Assembly (NCBI RefSeq): GCF_032854445.1
Contig: NC_088307.1
Coordinates: forward strand, 560,001-624,000
DNA: 64,000 nucleotides
Origin: Liolophura sinensis
Taxonomy: Eukaryota; Mollusca; Polyplacophora; Chitonida; Chitonidae
Reading direction: 5' to 3'
The notes beneath the pieces were generated by a model. The model did not search any database, was not told the origin of the DNA, and saw only the letters and a list, made by a program, of their open reading frames with translations. The position numbers were made by a program, and so were the translations under genes. Numbering within the stretch: the first letter of the stretch is position 1; each line of letters begins with the position of its first letter. Positions 37,121 to 47,610 of this stretch are shown here, piece after piece.

Positions 37121-37225
37121 TACAGCAAAAGCCAGAGTTGCAACGACAGTGTGATAGATGATGAGAAAATGGTCACAGGTAGCGGGTGAAATCCGGCCAC
37201 TTGCCAGCACATTTCAATTAGTTTT
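37121..37225 (+). repeat. Dispersed repeat family C, copy 3
   Basis: It contains cagcaaaagccagagttgc, aaaatggtcacagg and gggtgaaatccggccac in the same order as the copies at 1099 and 24732. Confidence 0.72.
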
Positions 37226-37254
37226 TATTATACATATGTTCATGCAGACTAATT

Positions 37255-37534
37255 TGGTTGGTGTTTTACTCATGAATATTTATTTATTTCACCGGTGTTT
37301 TACTCATCGATGCTTATTTATTTTGATTGGTGTTTTACGCCGTACTCATGAATATTTCACTTATACGACCGCGGCTAGCTTTATGGTGGGAGGAAACCAG
37401 GCAGGGTCCGATGGAATCCCAGGACCATCAGCAGGTCGCAGACAGACCTTCCCATGTAAGGCCTGAGAGGAAACCAGCATGCACTCCAGGTTCAGTGCGC
37501 CGCGCTAGCACACTTAACCTCTCTGCCACGTAGG
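37255..37534 (-). mobile_element. SINE family A copy with triplicated terminal segment
   Basis: The full copy starts near 37315 (ttatttattttgattggtg) and runs through tatggtgggaggaaacc to the tRNA-like head (ctagcacacttaacctc). Just before it, two partial copies of the same terminus (ggtgttttactcatgaat at ~37260 and ggtgttttactcatcgatg at ~37293) are stacked in the same orientation. Confidence 0.8.
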
Positions 37535-37644
37535 CTTCTGTGATTGCATATTGTTAAACACAATAAGGCTTCTTATTTTACTTTTGCTTTACTGATTGAT
37601 CGCTAAGTTGTGCAATACGAAGTGTAACTCCGAATAGCCGGAAT

Positions 37645-37845
37645 GTATGTGTGTATATTTAGGGTTTAATGTTGTATTTAGCGATTTTTTAGTCATATGA
37701 CAACGAGCAGAGATTAGATGTGTGTACATATATTGTGTTTTCTTGTGGCAGGGCGAGCCTATGCCGCCAAAGTGCTGTCGCCATTGAAGCGTCATGCTCA
37801 AGACACCAGACATGACACCCCACCGAATCACATTCCGAATTGCCT
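37645..37845 (-). mobile_element. SINE family B-like copy (diverged, 5' part replaced or missing)
   Basis: The + strand shows gggtttaatgttgtattta and ttagtcatatgacaacgag, the reverse complement of the SINE B 3' end. It then carries a body with cttgtggcagggcgagcc and gacaccagacatgacacc that is not shared with the other SINE B copies here. It may be a related family using the same 3' tail. Confidence 0.65.
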
Positions 37846-37924
37846 CAATAATACCCCTTCAAAGCAAACGGTTACTGAAAAATAACGTTTTTAAGACATC
37901 TCATAACGTACATAGGCATACTGC

Positions 37925-38200
37925 TACACTCCAAATATTAATCTGTCAGTTTTAACAATTAATCTTTTGTCTGAATGATGCTGGAATGTATTCTATTGTC
38001 ATAGCATAGTAGTCATATTCAACGCACATGTCATATTCAACACATTATCCTGTTAGTGTAATAGAATCTTTATGTTGAATTAATAAAATGTTTGTGTGTT
38101 TTATTTAACAGAACTATCTGCTGCAATAACAGAATACATTCTAGCATCACTTAGACAACAAACTTTCTGTTAAAATTAACAGATCCGTTTTTTGAGTGTA
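37925..38200. mobile_element. MITE with ~75-bp terminal inverted repeats and TA flanks
   Basis: The element at 37927-38198 (272 bp) starts CACTCcaaatatta and ends ttttttGAGTG, with TA directly outside both ends. The arms stay matched inward for about 75 bp with mismatches and indels: for example gatgctggaatgtattct on the left and, on the other strand of the right end, gatgctagaatgtattct. No coding capacity. TA flanks and CAC-type ends fit a Tc1/mariner-superfamily derived MITE. Confidence 0.85.
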
Positions 38201-40499
38201 GTCATTTTAAAAACAAAGTTGCTTATTATTCATGAGATGTATTCAGCACCTGTGCTATTTCTGGCAAGTTTCATGTAATCATTCTTTATTTAATTATTAA
38301 GTGTATTTCGGGTGAGAAAATATAGAAAATTTCAAAGTTTTCTGATTTTTTTCCCGTTAACTTTTAAGCTGAGCAAACGGATCAAAATTATATTATGTTT
38401 TTCAAAAGTCCGTTCGTGCCTCCAAGAACAGTACAGAAACATTAACGAGTTTGACTTGGATTTAAAATGCAATATAAAACAACTTTGTCGTGGCTGATGA
38501 GCTCCTTCTATGTCTGTAGATCGTGTGATTGTGGACGGCCTGAGTCAGATTAACCCTGCTGAAATCATTAGGCAAATCATACACATCTGCAATCGTATAA
38601 ACCGAAACAAACTGGGTTTTTTTGGAAGAAAGCTTCTTCTAATCCCTACTCAGCTTTATGATATATTCCTGTCAGTCATCAACGATTGTGTGCGGTGCAA
38701 ACTGTGCTCGGAAAATTGTCTCTGTGTCTGCATGTGGCAAAGATTCTTATCGTCTCTACTGATGACTGCCATTTGTATGCGTGACGTCACGCGGGCGACA
38801 GGGCTCTATTTGGCGCGTATCTCGCTCGGCCCAGGTCACGGGGTCAGATGTAAATGAGTGTTATCAGTAGACATTCGTGATCGGACGAGAGGAGCGAGTC
38901 GATGGCCTCCCCAACAAAAACGCAGCTCCGTCCTCTTAGCGGAGATCGATCTGTCGCTCGCCAGCCCTTAATTATCCGAATTATTTGGCGTATTTGTGCG
39001 CATTTCCCTGATTTCTGCTAAACAGCTGTTGCAGGAATACCCTGAAATTTATCCAGACCGCAAACCTTCGGAAACCGTCTTTACATACTAGAACTGAGAA
39101 GAACGGAAACAAATGACCCCGTCTATAATGTCTTCCTCCGCCATTAATTCTCCAGCAACCCGGGCAGCTTACACGCTGGTGTACCCATCCACGGGACTAA
39201 GCCGGACTAGACCGACGTACACAATGTCGACGCATAGCCAGATTTCTTTACAACACATAGGAAGAATATTGCACACTTTACATCTGACCTCGCTCTGAAA
39301 TCGGCTGGTCAATAACTTAGCTTTCACATTAATCCCTCTTAATCGCTACAATAACTAACATGGAACTTTTTCCTGTCGCCTTAGATGTTTTCAAAATATC
39401 ACAAATGTACTCTGCGAAAACAGGTTTCATGCGATTTTAAAGTAATTTTGAAATCATATCAGAACATTATGCGGGAAGAATAACAACCATACAAAGGTGG
39501 CAATTAGCACACAAATAACGGACACACCCTTAGAGGGCGCCGGAACCGCAAACCGTCATCGCATGACTATTGATAAAGTGGACGCCACTGCCCTGCTCAA
39601 ACGTGAGATCATGTGTTTCCCAATATTTGCTTATATTTCTTTCTGTTTATCATTAATGCCAAATTATATTGTGGACTCGCAGACTCTTTCTTAGGGCGAT
39701 GTCAAATGAGGCCAAATGGAACTAAAAATGGCGGTTGGAAATGTTTGACTATCTGTTAAGGTGACAGGTACATTTGTGTTAATTGTGACGTTGTGGTCTT
39801 TATTATTCACCAATAAGTAGCACAGATGAAGTTAGAATTAACGTAAGGTTAAAGGAAGCACGTTTTGGTGTCGTACAGTTTTGGAATATTGAGGACAGCA
39901 CGATCGAAAGGAGCGAGTTTCAGGTTAGTGAGGGGGGAGCACAGATCTGTATTTCTGAAAGATGAGCTGAGAAGAATGAAATGGATCTCGGCTGTAATCT
40001 GACTCTAAGAAAGGCGCTAACTTAGAAGGACACAATCGACCCATTAACGCTGGGTATACATGCATGCATGCTTTAAACCCTGTGTACTTGTTTAACTTTG
40101 TATGCGCGTGAGTGTGTGTTATGGAGAGGTTAGGGGTCTCCTCAGCTTCAATGTGTCTTACTTACACCTACTGGATAGACAGTTCATATGGATGTGACGA
40201 GAACGAAGACTGTTTTTACAACTCGAATTCATTCAAGGTTATTCCAGCACTCCAAGTTTCTTAACTTTTACAGTGAGTATAATTCTCTTGTAATTAATAT
40301 GGACAGAACGTGTAGAATATGGCGCTCTGCTTCATGGTTGTGTCTTATTCGGCTTGACCTAGGGGCGATATATTCATCGTGTTAAATTAGATCGAAACTT
40401 TGGATATACAGTTACAACCAAAGCGCAACTTAGATAAATAATTTATTATCGACGACTTATTCTTGCATGTTACACGATTTGAATACTGATTACACTAGG
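38201..40499 (+). other. Intron sequence with a CpG-rich regulatory-looking patch
   Basis: About 2.3 kb is non-repetitive. The 38770-39000 part is richer in CpG than the surroundings. A 115-codon + frame at 38510-38857 overlaps the patch but has no recognised domain, and its second half is Cys/hydrophobic-rich without a known pattern. I do not call it a gene. Confidence 0.4.
38779..38846. promoter_or_regulatory. Candidate regulatory patch: CRE palindrome plus DR2-like site
   Basis: A 14-bp perfect palindrome GCGTGACGTCACGC (38779-38792) contains the CRE octamer TGACGTCA. At 38833-38846, AGGTCA and GGGTCA are spaced by two bases, a DR2-type nuclear receptor site. Both lie in CpG-rich unique DNA in the large intron. 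Function is inferred only. Confidence 0.4.
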
Positions 40500-40978
40500 T
40501 CGCATAGAACATACCTTAGAACACCGTATACAGATAAGAATAAACCTATAAGAGCACCGTAAACAGATAAGCAGGAACCTATTAGAACACCCAACACAGA
40601 CAGAATGAACGTATTAGGACACCGTATACAGATAAGATTTATTTATTTATTTATTTGATTGGTGTTTTACGCCGTAGTAAAAAATATTTTACTTATACGA
40701 CGGCCGCCAGCATTATGGTGTGAGGAAACTGGGCAGAGCCCGAGGGAAACCCACAACCATCCGCAGGTTGCTGGCAGGCCTTCCCACTTACGGCCGGAGG
40801 GAAAGCCAGCATGACATATGCAGATAAGAGTGAACCTATAATAACACCATATACAGACAAAATGAACCTTTAAGAACAAAGTATACAGAAAGAATGAACC
40901 TTTAAGAACAACGTATACAGAAAGAATGAACCTATAAGGACACCGTATACGGAAAGAATGAACCCATAAGAACACTCT
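40500..40978. repeat. Minisatellite, ~33-bp unit, split by a SINE
   Basis: The unit contains aagaacaccgtatacagat and aagaatgaacctat. It is interrupted at 40637-40813 by a SINE A copy. Confidence 0.92.
40637..40813 (-). mobile_element. SINE family A insertion inside a minisatellite
   Basis: The + strand shows tttatttatttatttatttg, attggtgttttacgccg and the body to ggccggagggaaagccagc, where it is truncated (5' end of the SINE). The flanks atacagataaga and atatgcagataaga fit a target duplication, but they are also consecutive array units, so the duplication cannot be proved. Confidence 0.85.
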
Positions 40979-42004
40979 AGCATTTTAAATGCTTACTCTC
41001 CTCCACCATGGCCAAAATACTGGGTCTATAATTGTTCAAGTTCTATGAGTGCGTGCTCCATCATTTATGTGGCGTATTAGCACCGTGTTGTTAACAATTA
41101 TAGTTAGATTCTTCTTTCTTAGCTGTTAAAATTGGGGCCTATGTCTCGACGCCCGCTCTTGCGTAAAATAGTACCTGTTAAAACACACCACTGTCTGCCT
41201 CAGCAGCCATACTGTCATTCTACGATTTAGTCTAAATTATATCTATCCTTGTGTTTATGCCCATTGAATAATATAAATTTTAAATATGTATACATGTGTA
41301 TACTTGTCATTTTGTTTCGCATTTAAGTAACTTTGTTAAAGCAAGCACAAGTTGTTGTGACACATGCAATGTATGTCTTTATTTCCCAAACATCATTGTT
41401 TGTTGCCATACTAGTTGTCAATTCGCCATAGACATCTTCTCAATAAAATGTAACAAGTGAAAAATTATAAGTTGCCGATAAACTCTTTTGCAATATGGAC
41501 ATATTCAGTTAGGGAGGTTATTATTGTGACGTCATCATTGTTTTAATAAGGCCAGTCTTCGTCTCGAAAGTTATTATAGATTACATTTGGATCCTTCGTA
41601 CTTCCACGTAGTTGTTGTTCTTCAGTTTGGGTGCCATTGGATTTTCGCATCAGATTTATTGATGCACATTCGTTCATGTCCGAACGAGATTTTTAGTTTC
41701 CGCTCGGCTGTTAATCAGCGCGGTGCAAAATGGGCCACACCACACGAACTTCATTACCCTCATCTCCAAGGATGTGCCCTCTCCGATCTTTAGTGACGGG
41801 AACGTGTTTGGGAAAATTCAAGCCAAAGCTTCAATAAATTCTCCGTTCAATTCAAGGCAGGTAATAACATATAATTCCCCAATACGTGAGGTATGTGAAG
41901 ACAAATCTAGCGCTTCTTCCTGACAGGTGATGAGAACTCCCTCAGATAAGACATCAGAATGTCTTGTTCGTGTTGTTAAACATCTGTAAGAGGCACCACT
42001 TGGC
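40979..42004 (+). other. Intron sequence, nothing recognised
   Basis: This is unique DNA. A CRE octamer TGACGTCA lies at 41527-41534. No exon is recognised. Confidence 0.4.
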
Positions 42005-42350
42005 TGGACTCCTGTCACAGTGTCCATCATATCGATGACTCCTGTCACGGTATCTATCATACTGATGAGTCGTGTCACAGCATCCATTATCTTTATGACT
42101 CCTGTCACAGTATCCATAATACTTATGATTCCTGTCACAGTGTATGTCATGCTGATGACTCCTGTCACAGTGTCCATCATACTGATGACTCCTGTCACAG
42201 CGTCCATCTTACTGATGACTCGTCACGGTGTCCATCTTACTGATGACTCCTGTCACAGTGTCCATCATGCTTAAGACTCCTTTCACAGCATCCATCAAAC
42301 TGATGACTCCTGTCACAGTATCCATCATGCCGATGACCCCTGTAACCTTG
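42005..42350. repeat. Minisatellite, 30-bp unit, ~11 copies
   Basis: The unit contains actcctgtcacagtgtccat and catactgatg. The 10-codon period opens frames on both strands; not coding. Confidence 0.95.
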
Positions 42351-43366
42351 ACAATGTTGACATTGTTTTCCCGTTTAGCTATTTAATCCCGGGGTATGCA
42401 TGACGCGATGTCGTGTTGCACGTTTCTCTGTTATGGAGGGCCTCACGACCTGAACTTACTTTGCTTTATTGTTCACATCAGCTTGCTATATTCTGATATC
42501 AGCTTACCCCGTCAGTACGTGGGACAATCCGTTTTGATTTCCCCGAATCTGTGGAGTTTTCCGAACCATCGACGACAAACCATTAACACATTCGCTAACT
42601 ATATAGGACTATACTTCCAAGACGTTATATTTAAATTAGCCAATTTCGCATAAGACATATATTTTGGAAGGAGAAGGGACGGGGGATGCAAACAATCTCC
42701 TTATTTTAGACCCTTTAGACATTTTTTTGGAAATTACATAATAAAATTATAATTATGTTCTATCAGTTCCTTTAAGAAGTCGGTACTATTAAAACTGAGG
42801 TATCAACGCGTTTTAAACCAGCGTTAAGAAAAGTGTTTGATATTTGAAAGTCCATGGTGAGCATAATTAAGTCCAGTCTGATAACTTGGAAGGACTCGTT
42901 TGGTATGTCAGTAATAAAAACGTTTATTACATGAACCGCACCAACAGTGTTTTTTTCTCTTTTTTATGAAGAAAAGGACTCTTGAAAAGACGATATATAC
43001 CAAAGGGGTGGGGCCTGGGTGTCCCAAATACCACCACACGAAGATATTTTCGAATGCCCTTTTTCTTGAAAGAAAAAATCGAAAAAGAAGAAAAAATTAA
43101 AGTCCATATTTGCAAATGGAAAAATATTTTGCAAATATCCACGCTCTTTCATGTCAGATTTGCATCATTTTTATGTTTTCTTCTCCTTTAAAGTTAGATA
43201 ACCATTTAGGATGTTTCAGGGTAATTCAAATCTTTGCCAGATATGACCAGACCTTGCTGAGAGTGTGTCAAGAAAGTTGCCGCTGGTTCATGTGGCCCTT
43301 ACATGTTTTTGTATAAGTTCCTATTGCGTATTCCATGTTATATTTCCATGTTTTATCTATTTTCAG
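42351..43366 (+). other. End of the 26-kb intron
   Basis: Unique AT-rich sequence leads to the pyrimidine tract and ttttcag acceptor of exon B. Overlapping Lys/Phe-rich frames near 42927-43316 are compositional. Confidence 0.45.
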
Positions 43367-43456
43367 GGATTCAAAAAAATATATAAGCAGTTCTTTCCGT
43401 TTGGTGATCCGAGCAAGTTCGCCACATTCGTATTCAACGTCTTCGACGAAAACAAG
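43367..43456 (+). CDS. NCS-like exon B (KQFFPFGDP and first half of EF-hand 2)
   Basis: This 90-nt exon encodes exactly 30 codons, from [15 protein letters not shown] to [10 protein letters not shown]. The acceptor is ttttcag and the donor is gtaagt, both phase 0. It is almost identical to the most conserved part of NCS-1/frequenin. The EF-hand 2 loop starts at the D of DENK and is split by the following intron after its fourth residue. The exon closes the 26.4-kb intron that contains most of the repeats in this window. Confidence 0.96.
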
Positions 43457-43649
43457 GTAAGTGCTATTCAAAATGTTCCCGATTAGATTGTTTTACATGG
43501 CTTGAACAGTAGAAACTACATTGCGTCATCCAAATTCTTACATCATGGAACACAAGTGTCTTTTTTAAATTTCAAGCCATGTAAATTTTCCCTCGTTGCC
43601 CCCATCCATGTCCACCACATATATTAATTTAGTGATCTACATGCATAAA

Positions 43650-44070
43650 CAAACCAGTGATCCGGGAGTAATCAGTGAGCCTAGAGTGAATAACCAGTGA
43701 AACCAGAGTATCCAGTGACCCTGGAGTAAGGAGTGAGGAAGGAGTAACTAGTGATGAAGGAGTAACCAGTCAGGCCGGAGTAACCAGTGAGCCAGGAGTA
43801 ACCAGTCAGCCTAGAGTGAATAACCAGTGAAACCAGTGTACCCAGTGACCCTGGAGTAAGGAGTGAGGAAGGAGTGACTAGTGATAAAGGAGTAACCAGT
43901 CAGGCCGTAGTAACCAGTGAGCCAGGAGTAAGCTGTGAGTCCAGCGTAACCAATGAGCCCAAAGTTCGCCGTGAACCCGTAGTATTAAACCAGTGAACTC
44001 AGACAAACCTGTGAGCCCAAAGTAACCAGTGACCCCGAAGTAACCAGTAAGGCCAGAGTAGCCAGTTAGC
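43650..44070. repeat. Degenerate ~25-bp array with a 126-bp internal duplication
   Basis: The words gagtaaccagtgagcc recur with many variants. A block starting agcctagagtgaataacc at about 43678 is repeated, nearly unchanged, starting at about 43808. Confidence 0.85.
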
Positions 44071-44206
44071 CCGAGCTCAACATTGATGGGATCTTCACCG
44101 CTCTTCACTTCTGACCACCTCAATGGCCTTAGGGCTTATTGCCACCAAGACACGGCGGGAGAATCTTTGAGATTCGCTGTCCCAGGCTGAACCCACACTT
44201 TATGTG

Positions 44207-44905
44207 TCACAGCGATTGAGAGACAAACTTAACACACACAGACGATTGAGAGACAAACCTAACACACACAGACGATTGAGAGACAAACTTAACACACACA
44301 GACGATTGAGAGACAAACTTAACACACAAAGACGATTGAGAGACAAACTTAACACACACAGACGATTGAGTGACAAACTTAACACACACAGACGATTGAG
44401 AGACAAACTTAACACACACAGACGATTGAAAGACAACCCTAACACACAGAGACGATTGAGAGACAAACTTAACACACAAAGACTATTGAGAGACAAACTT
44501 AACACACACAGACGATTGAGAGACAAACTTAACACACACAGACGATTGAGAGACAAACCTAACACACAGAAACGATTGAGAGACAAACTTAACACACACA
44601 GACGATTGAGAGCCAAACTTAACACACAGAGACGATTGAGAAACAACTTTAACACACACAGACGATTGAGAGACAAACCTAACACACACAGACGATTGAG
44701 AGACAAACCTAACACACAGAGACGATTGAGAAACAAACTTAACACACAGAGACGATTGAGAAACAAACTTAACACACAAAGACGATTGAGAGACAAACTT
44801 AACACACACAGACGATTGAGAGACAAACTTAACACACACAGACGATTGAAAGACAAACTTAACACACACAGACGATTGAAAGACAAACTTAACACACGCA
44901 GACGA
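44207..44905. repeat. Minisatellite, 30-bp unit, ~23 copies
   Basis: The unit is cgattgagagacaaacttaa plus cacacacaga. Copies are uniform in length. It produces a 268-codon + frame and a 237-codon - frame that are the longest in the window, but both are pure repeats in several frames and have no unique domain. Confidence 0.97.
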
Positions 44906-45062
44906 GCACACACGTCTCCGTTACTCCTATTAACACATTACGTACAAACTTTTCTCCATGAATGTAACGTTCTATATCCGAATAACCTTGCAGAGTTGAC
45001 AACGAAATAGCAAGCCTATCAATGGTAAAGTAAAGTGTGGTTGGCAACATCATTATTTCAGC

Positions 45063-45258
45063 TGGAGGCCCCAGTGGTCCAGTGGTAAGCCGAATAGTGC
45101 AGCACAGTGACCCAGAAGCCTTTCACCAATTCCAGTTCAAGTCCAGCACATACTACATGTAGCTTGCCCTCCAAAAATACTTGGGAAGATCTGTTAGCCA
45201 AATGCGGATGGTCGTACGTTAATCAAGGGCTCTGGTTGGTTTCCTCCCAATCAAATAA
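45063..45258 (+). mobile_element. SINE family A copy (+ sense, with tRNA-like head)
   Basis: The head ggtccagtggtaagc (box A-like) and ccagttcaagtcc (box B-like) are readable. The body is aaatgcggatggtcg, then gggctctggttggtttcc, and it ends caatcaaataaac. It lies in the intron, ending ~70 bp before exon C. Confidence 0.8.
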
Positions 45259-45329
45259 ACATATAGATAGGTCAATGTCAGTTAATTGTTTTCTAACTCT
45301 ACGATGATATTTTTTGTTTGTTTCACTAG

Positions 45330-45408
45330 GATGGTTTCATCGAGTTTCACGAGTTTCTGCAGGCTTTATCAGTCACGTCGAGAGGAAACGTGGACGAAAA
45401 ATTACAAT
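45330..45408 (+). CDS. NCS-like exon C (rest of EF-hand 2, ALSVTSRG block)
   Basis: This 79-nt exon has acceptor tttcactag and donor gtgagt. It encodes DGFIEFHEFLQALSVTSRG and then NVDEKLQ plus one base of a split Trp codon (phase 1 exit). Together with exon B it completes a canonical EF-hand 2 loop, with acidic or Asn ligands at positions 1, 3 and 5, Gly at 6, Ile at 8 and Glu at 12. A SINE copy ends only about 70 bp before this exon, so the intron was invaded close to the acceptor without visible damage to it. Confidence 0.96.
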
Positions 45409-45790
45409 GTGAGTTAGCTCTGGGACAGGTTGGCCAAGTGCCATCAATAGTCCTCAATGGTTACATTCAAAAACCTTGAACACATTCCTGTCTTAAGGGT
45501 TTTCAAAACTCTGCTGGACGAAACTAGGCTTACGTCATCTTAAAATATTACGGAATTAATGTCACCCGAATACATGTATGCCGAAATTTGAACTTTGCAA
45601 ACCGACATTTTCGAATCACATATTTCTGCTGTAGTCTGGGTTCCGAATTAATACAATCTTCTTTTTTTTACAATAGCAGCTTACAGTTCATGTGTTTATT
45701 ATTAAAACAAGAATTGCTATAGCTCCAAAAACAAGTTGTCGGTCACCCTTTTTATGGTGTAATTATCTGGACCTTTTCTTGGGCGATGCC
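45409..45790 (+). other. Intron sequence, nothing recognised
   Basis: This is unique spacer after exon C. Confidence 0.4.
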
Positions 45791-45794
45791 TAGT

Positions 45795-46560
45795 GTATCA
45801 TTATTCACCGATATGGTAGGTATTATGAAGTCGGATTTATTGTAAGGCCACAATAGTCACCAATAACATAGGTACTGTGAAGCCGGATTTATTGTAGGGC
45901 CACAATAGTCAACTATACAATAGGTACTATGAAGTCGGATTTATTGTAAGGCCACAATAGTCATCTTTAAAATAGGTACTATGAAGTCGGATTTATTGTA
46001 AGGCCACAATAGTCATCTTTTATATAGGTACTATGAAGTCGGATTTATTGTAAGGCCACCATAGTCATCTTTTAAATAGGTACTATTAAGTCGGATTTAT
46101 TGTAAGGCCACCATAGTCATCTTTTAAATAGGTACTATTAAGTCGGATTTATTGTAAGGCCACAATAGCCAACTATAAAAAAGAAACTATGAAGGCGGAT
46201 TTATTGTAGGGCTACAATAGTCATCTTTTAAATAGGTACTATGAAATCGGATTTATTGTAAGGACACAATAGTCATCTTTAAAATAGGTACTGTGAAGTC
46301 GCATTTATTGTAGGGCCACAATAGTCAACTATAAAAAAGGTACTATGAAGGCGGATTTATTGTAAGGCCACAATAGTCAACTATAAAATAGGTACGATGA
46401 AGGCGGATTTATTGTAGGGCCACAAGAGTCAACTATAAAATAGGCACGATGAAGGCGGATTTATTGTAGGGCCACAATAGTCAACTATACAATAGGTACT
46501 ATGAAATCGGATTTATTGTAAGGCCACAATAGTCACCAATAACATAGGTACTATGAAGTC
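45795..46560. repeat. Minisatellite, ~52-bp unit, ~14 copies
   Basis: The unit contains aggtactatgaagtcggat, ttattgtaaggccacaat and agtcaactataaaat. Two 52-bp duplicates (tactattaagtcgg) are exact neighbours. Confidence 0.94.
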
Positions 46561-46899
46561 TTGGTGATCTTGATGACCACTTTTGAAGTCAACTTTGCCG
46601 CATTTTGCATGAATTGTCGGCTTATATCAGCTGTTTGTGGTGTCGCATTGTCATGTTGGAACTGGATGCCTGGACCCAGTTGTTCGTAAGTGTATTAGCT
46701 AATACCACTACTAAGTCATATTTTGTATTTAAACTTTTGGCCAAACGCAACAACCAATGCAGATCTCCAAAGGCAAAGAATTTAACAGCAGCAGATTTAT
46801 TTCGTTTCTAAAGTACCGCTAAAATTTTGGGGCTAAGTACAAAACTGAATATTTCTATTAAAGTTAAATCTGGTATTTAATCTTAAGCTGGTTTTAACA

Positions 46900-47610
46900 A
46901 CTGGGCTCTGGAGCATGAGGCGCCATGAACGGCACGGACTCTGGAACAAGGATCTGATCACGATATCCCGCTTCACTGAGGTTCTAACAAATTCTGAGAA
47001 GACGTTAGCGCACGTTCCCGTAGAATGATTCCCAAACCATTAGGCTAATCACACGAAATCGAGCAACTTTCTGTACGAGCCCTGGACGTGACGTTCACTG
47101 CTCCGAGGCAACTCTCGAACCCTTCTGTCGGTAAATCGCAGTGTAAAACGTGATTCGTCTCTAAACACAACCCTATTCAATAGTCTCTGGTTCCAGCGTA
47201 GGTGAAATTGTGACCTACGTAGACGTTTTTACGGCTCACCTTTGTCATAATAGGCCCAGTATAAGGACTTTGGACACGAAGATTGGCAGTGCGGAAGCAG
47301 TTTCGTGTGGTCTGGGCAGCAACGCGACCTCTAACAGTGTGTTACAGCTTGACGTTGCGGTTGTAAAACGATTGCACAGATGACATGGCTGAATTTGACT
47401 CTCTTCGTCATGTGTCGTCACACGTGACCGTCCTGCCCTGGGCCGATCGGCTGTTGTTCCCGTTTGATGCGTTGTGAGTTGTCCACTGTATCTCATGGCG
47501 CTTGCACCAGCCACAGTAGACCGGTCAGTCTGGAGCATACCAATTTGCTCTTGCCATAATTCTTTATCTCTCAAGGATTGTTCTTTTCTAGTGACCAACA
47601 AATTCTGCAC
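46900..47610 (-). pseudogene. Decayed Tc1-type DNA transposase
   Basis: Read on the - strand, an open stretch at 47610-47245 contains EQIGMLQTDRS and later GTTADRPRAGRSRVTT and CNRFTTATSS. These are the order and wording of the N-terminal helix-turn-helix part of Tc1-family transposases (a GRP-type linker followed by an R-F-R-T-A-T motif). In another frame, at about 47130-47167, lies FRDESRFTLRF, the DESRF motif with the first catalytic Asp. A frameshift separates the two pieces, stops occur further on, and the second Asp and the final Asp/Glu region are not recognisable. Terminal inverted repeats were not found. It sits in the intron between exons C and D, antisense to the host gene, and is certainly inactive. 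Confidence 0.82.

Noticed and set aside
38510-38857. 115-codon + strand frame
   Set aside because: No recognised domain and composition like its surroundings; it overlaps a CpG-rich patch that explains the lack of stops.
44200-45010. The longest open frames in the window (268 codons on +, 237 on -)
   Set aside because: They are a 30-bp minisatellite read through. The period is divisible by 3, so several frames on both strands stay open; there is no unique domain and no splice or start support.
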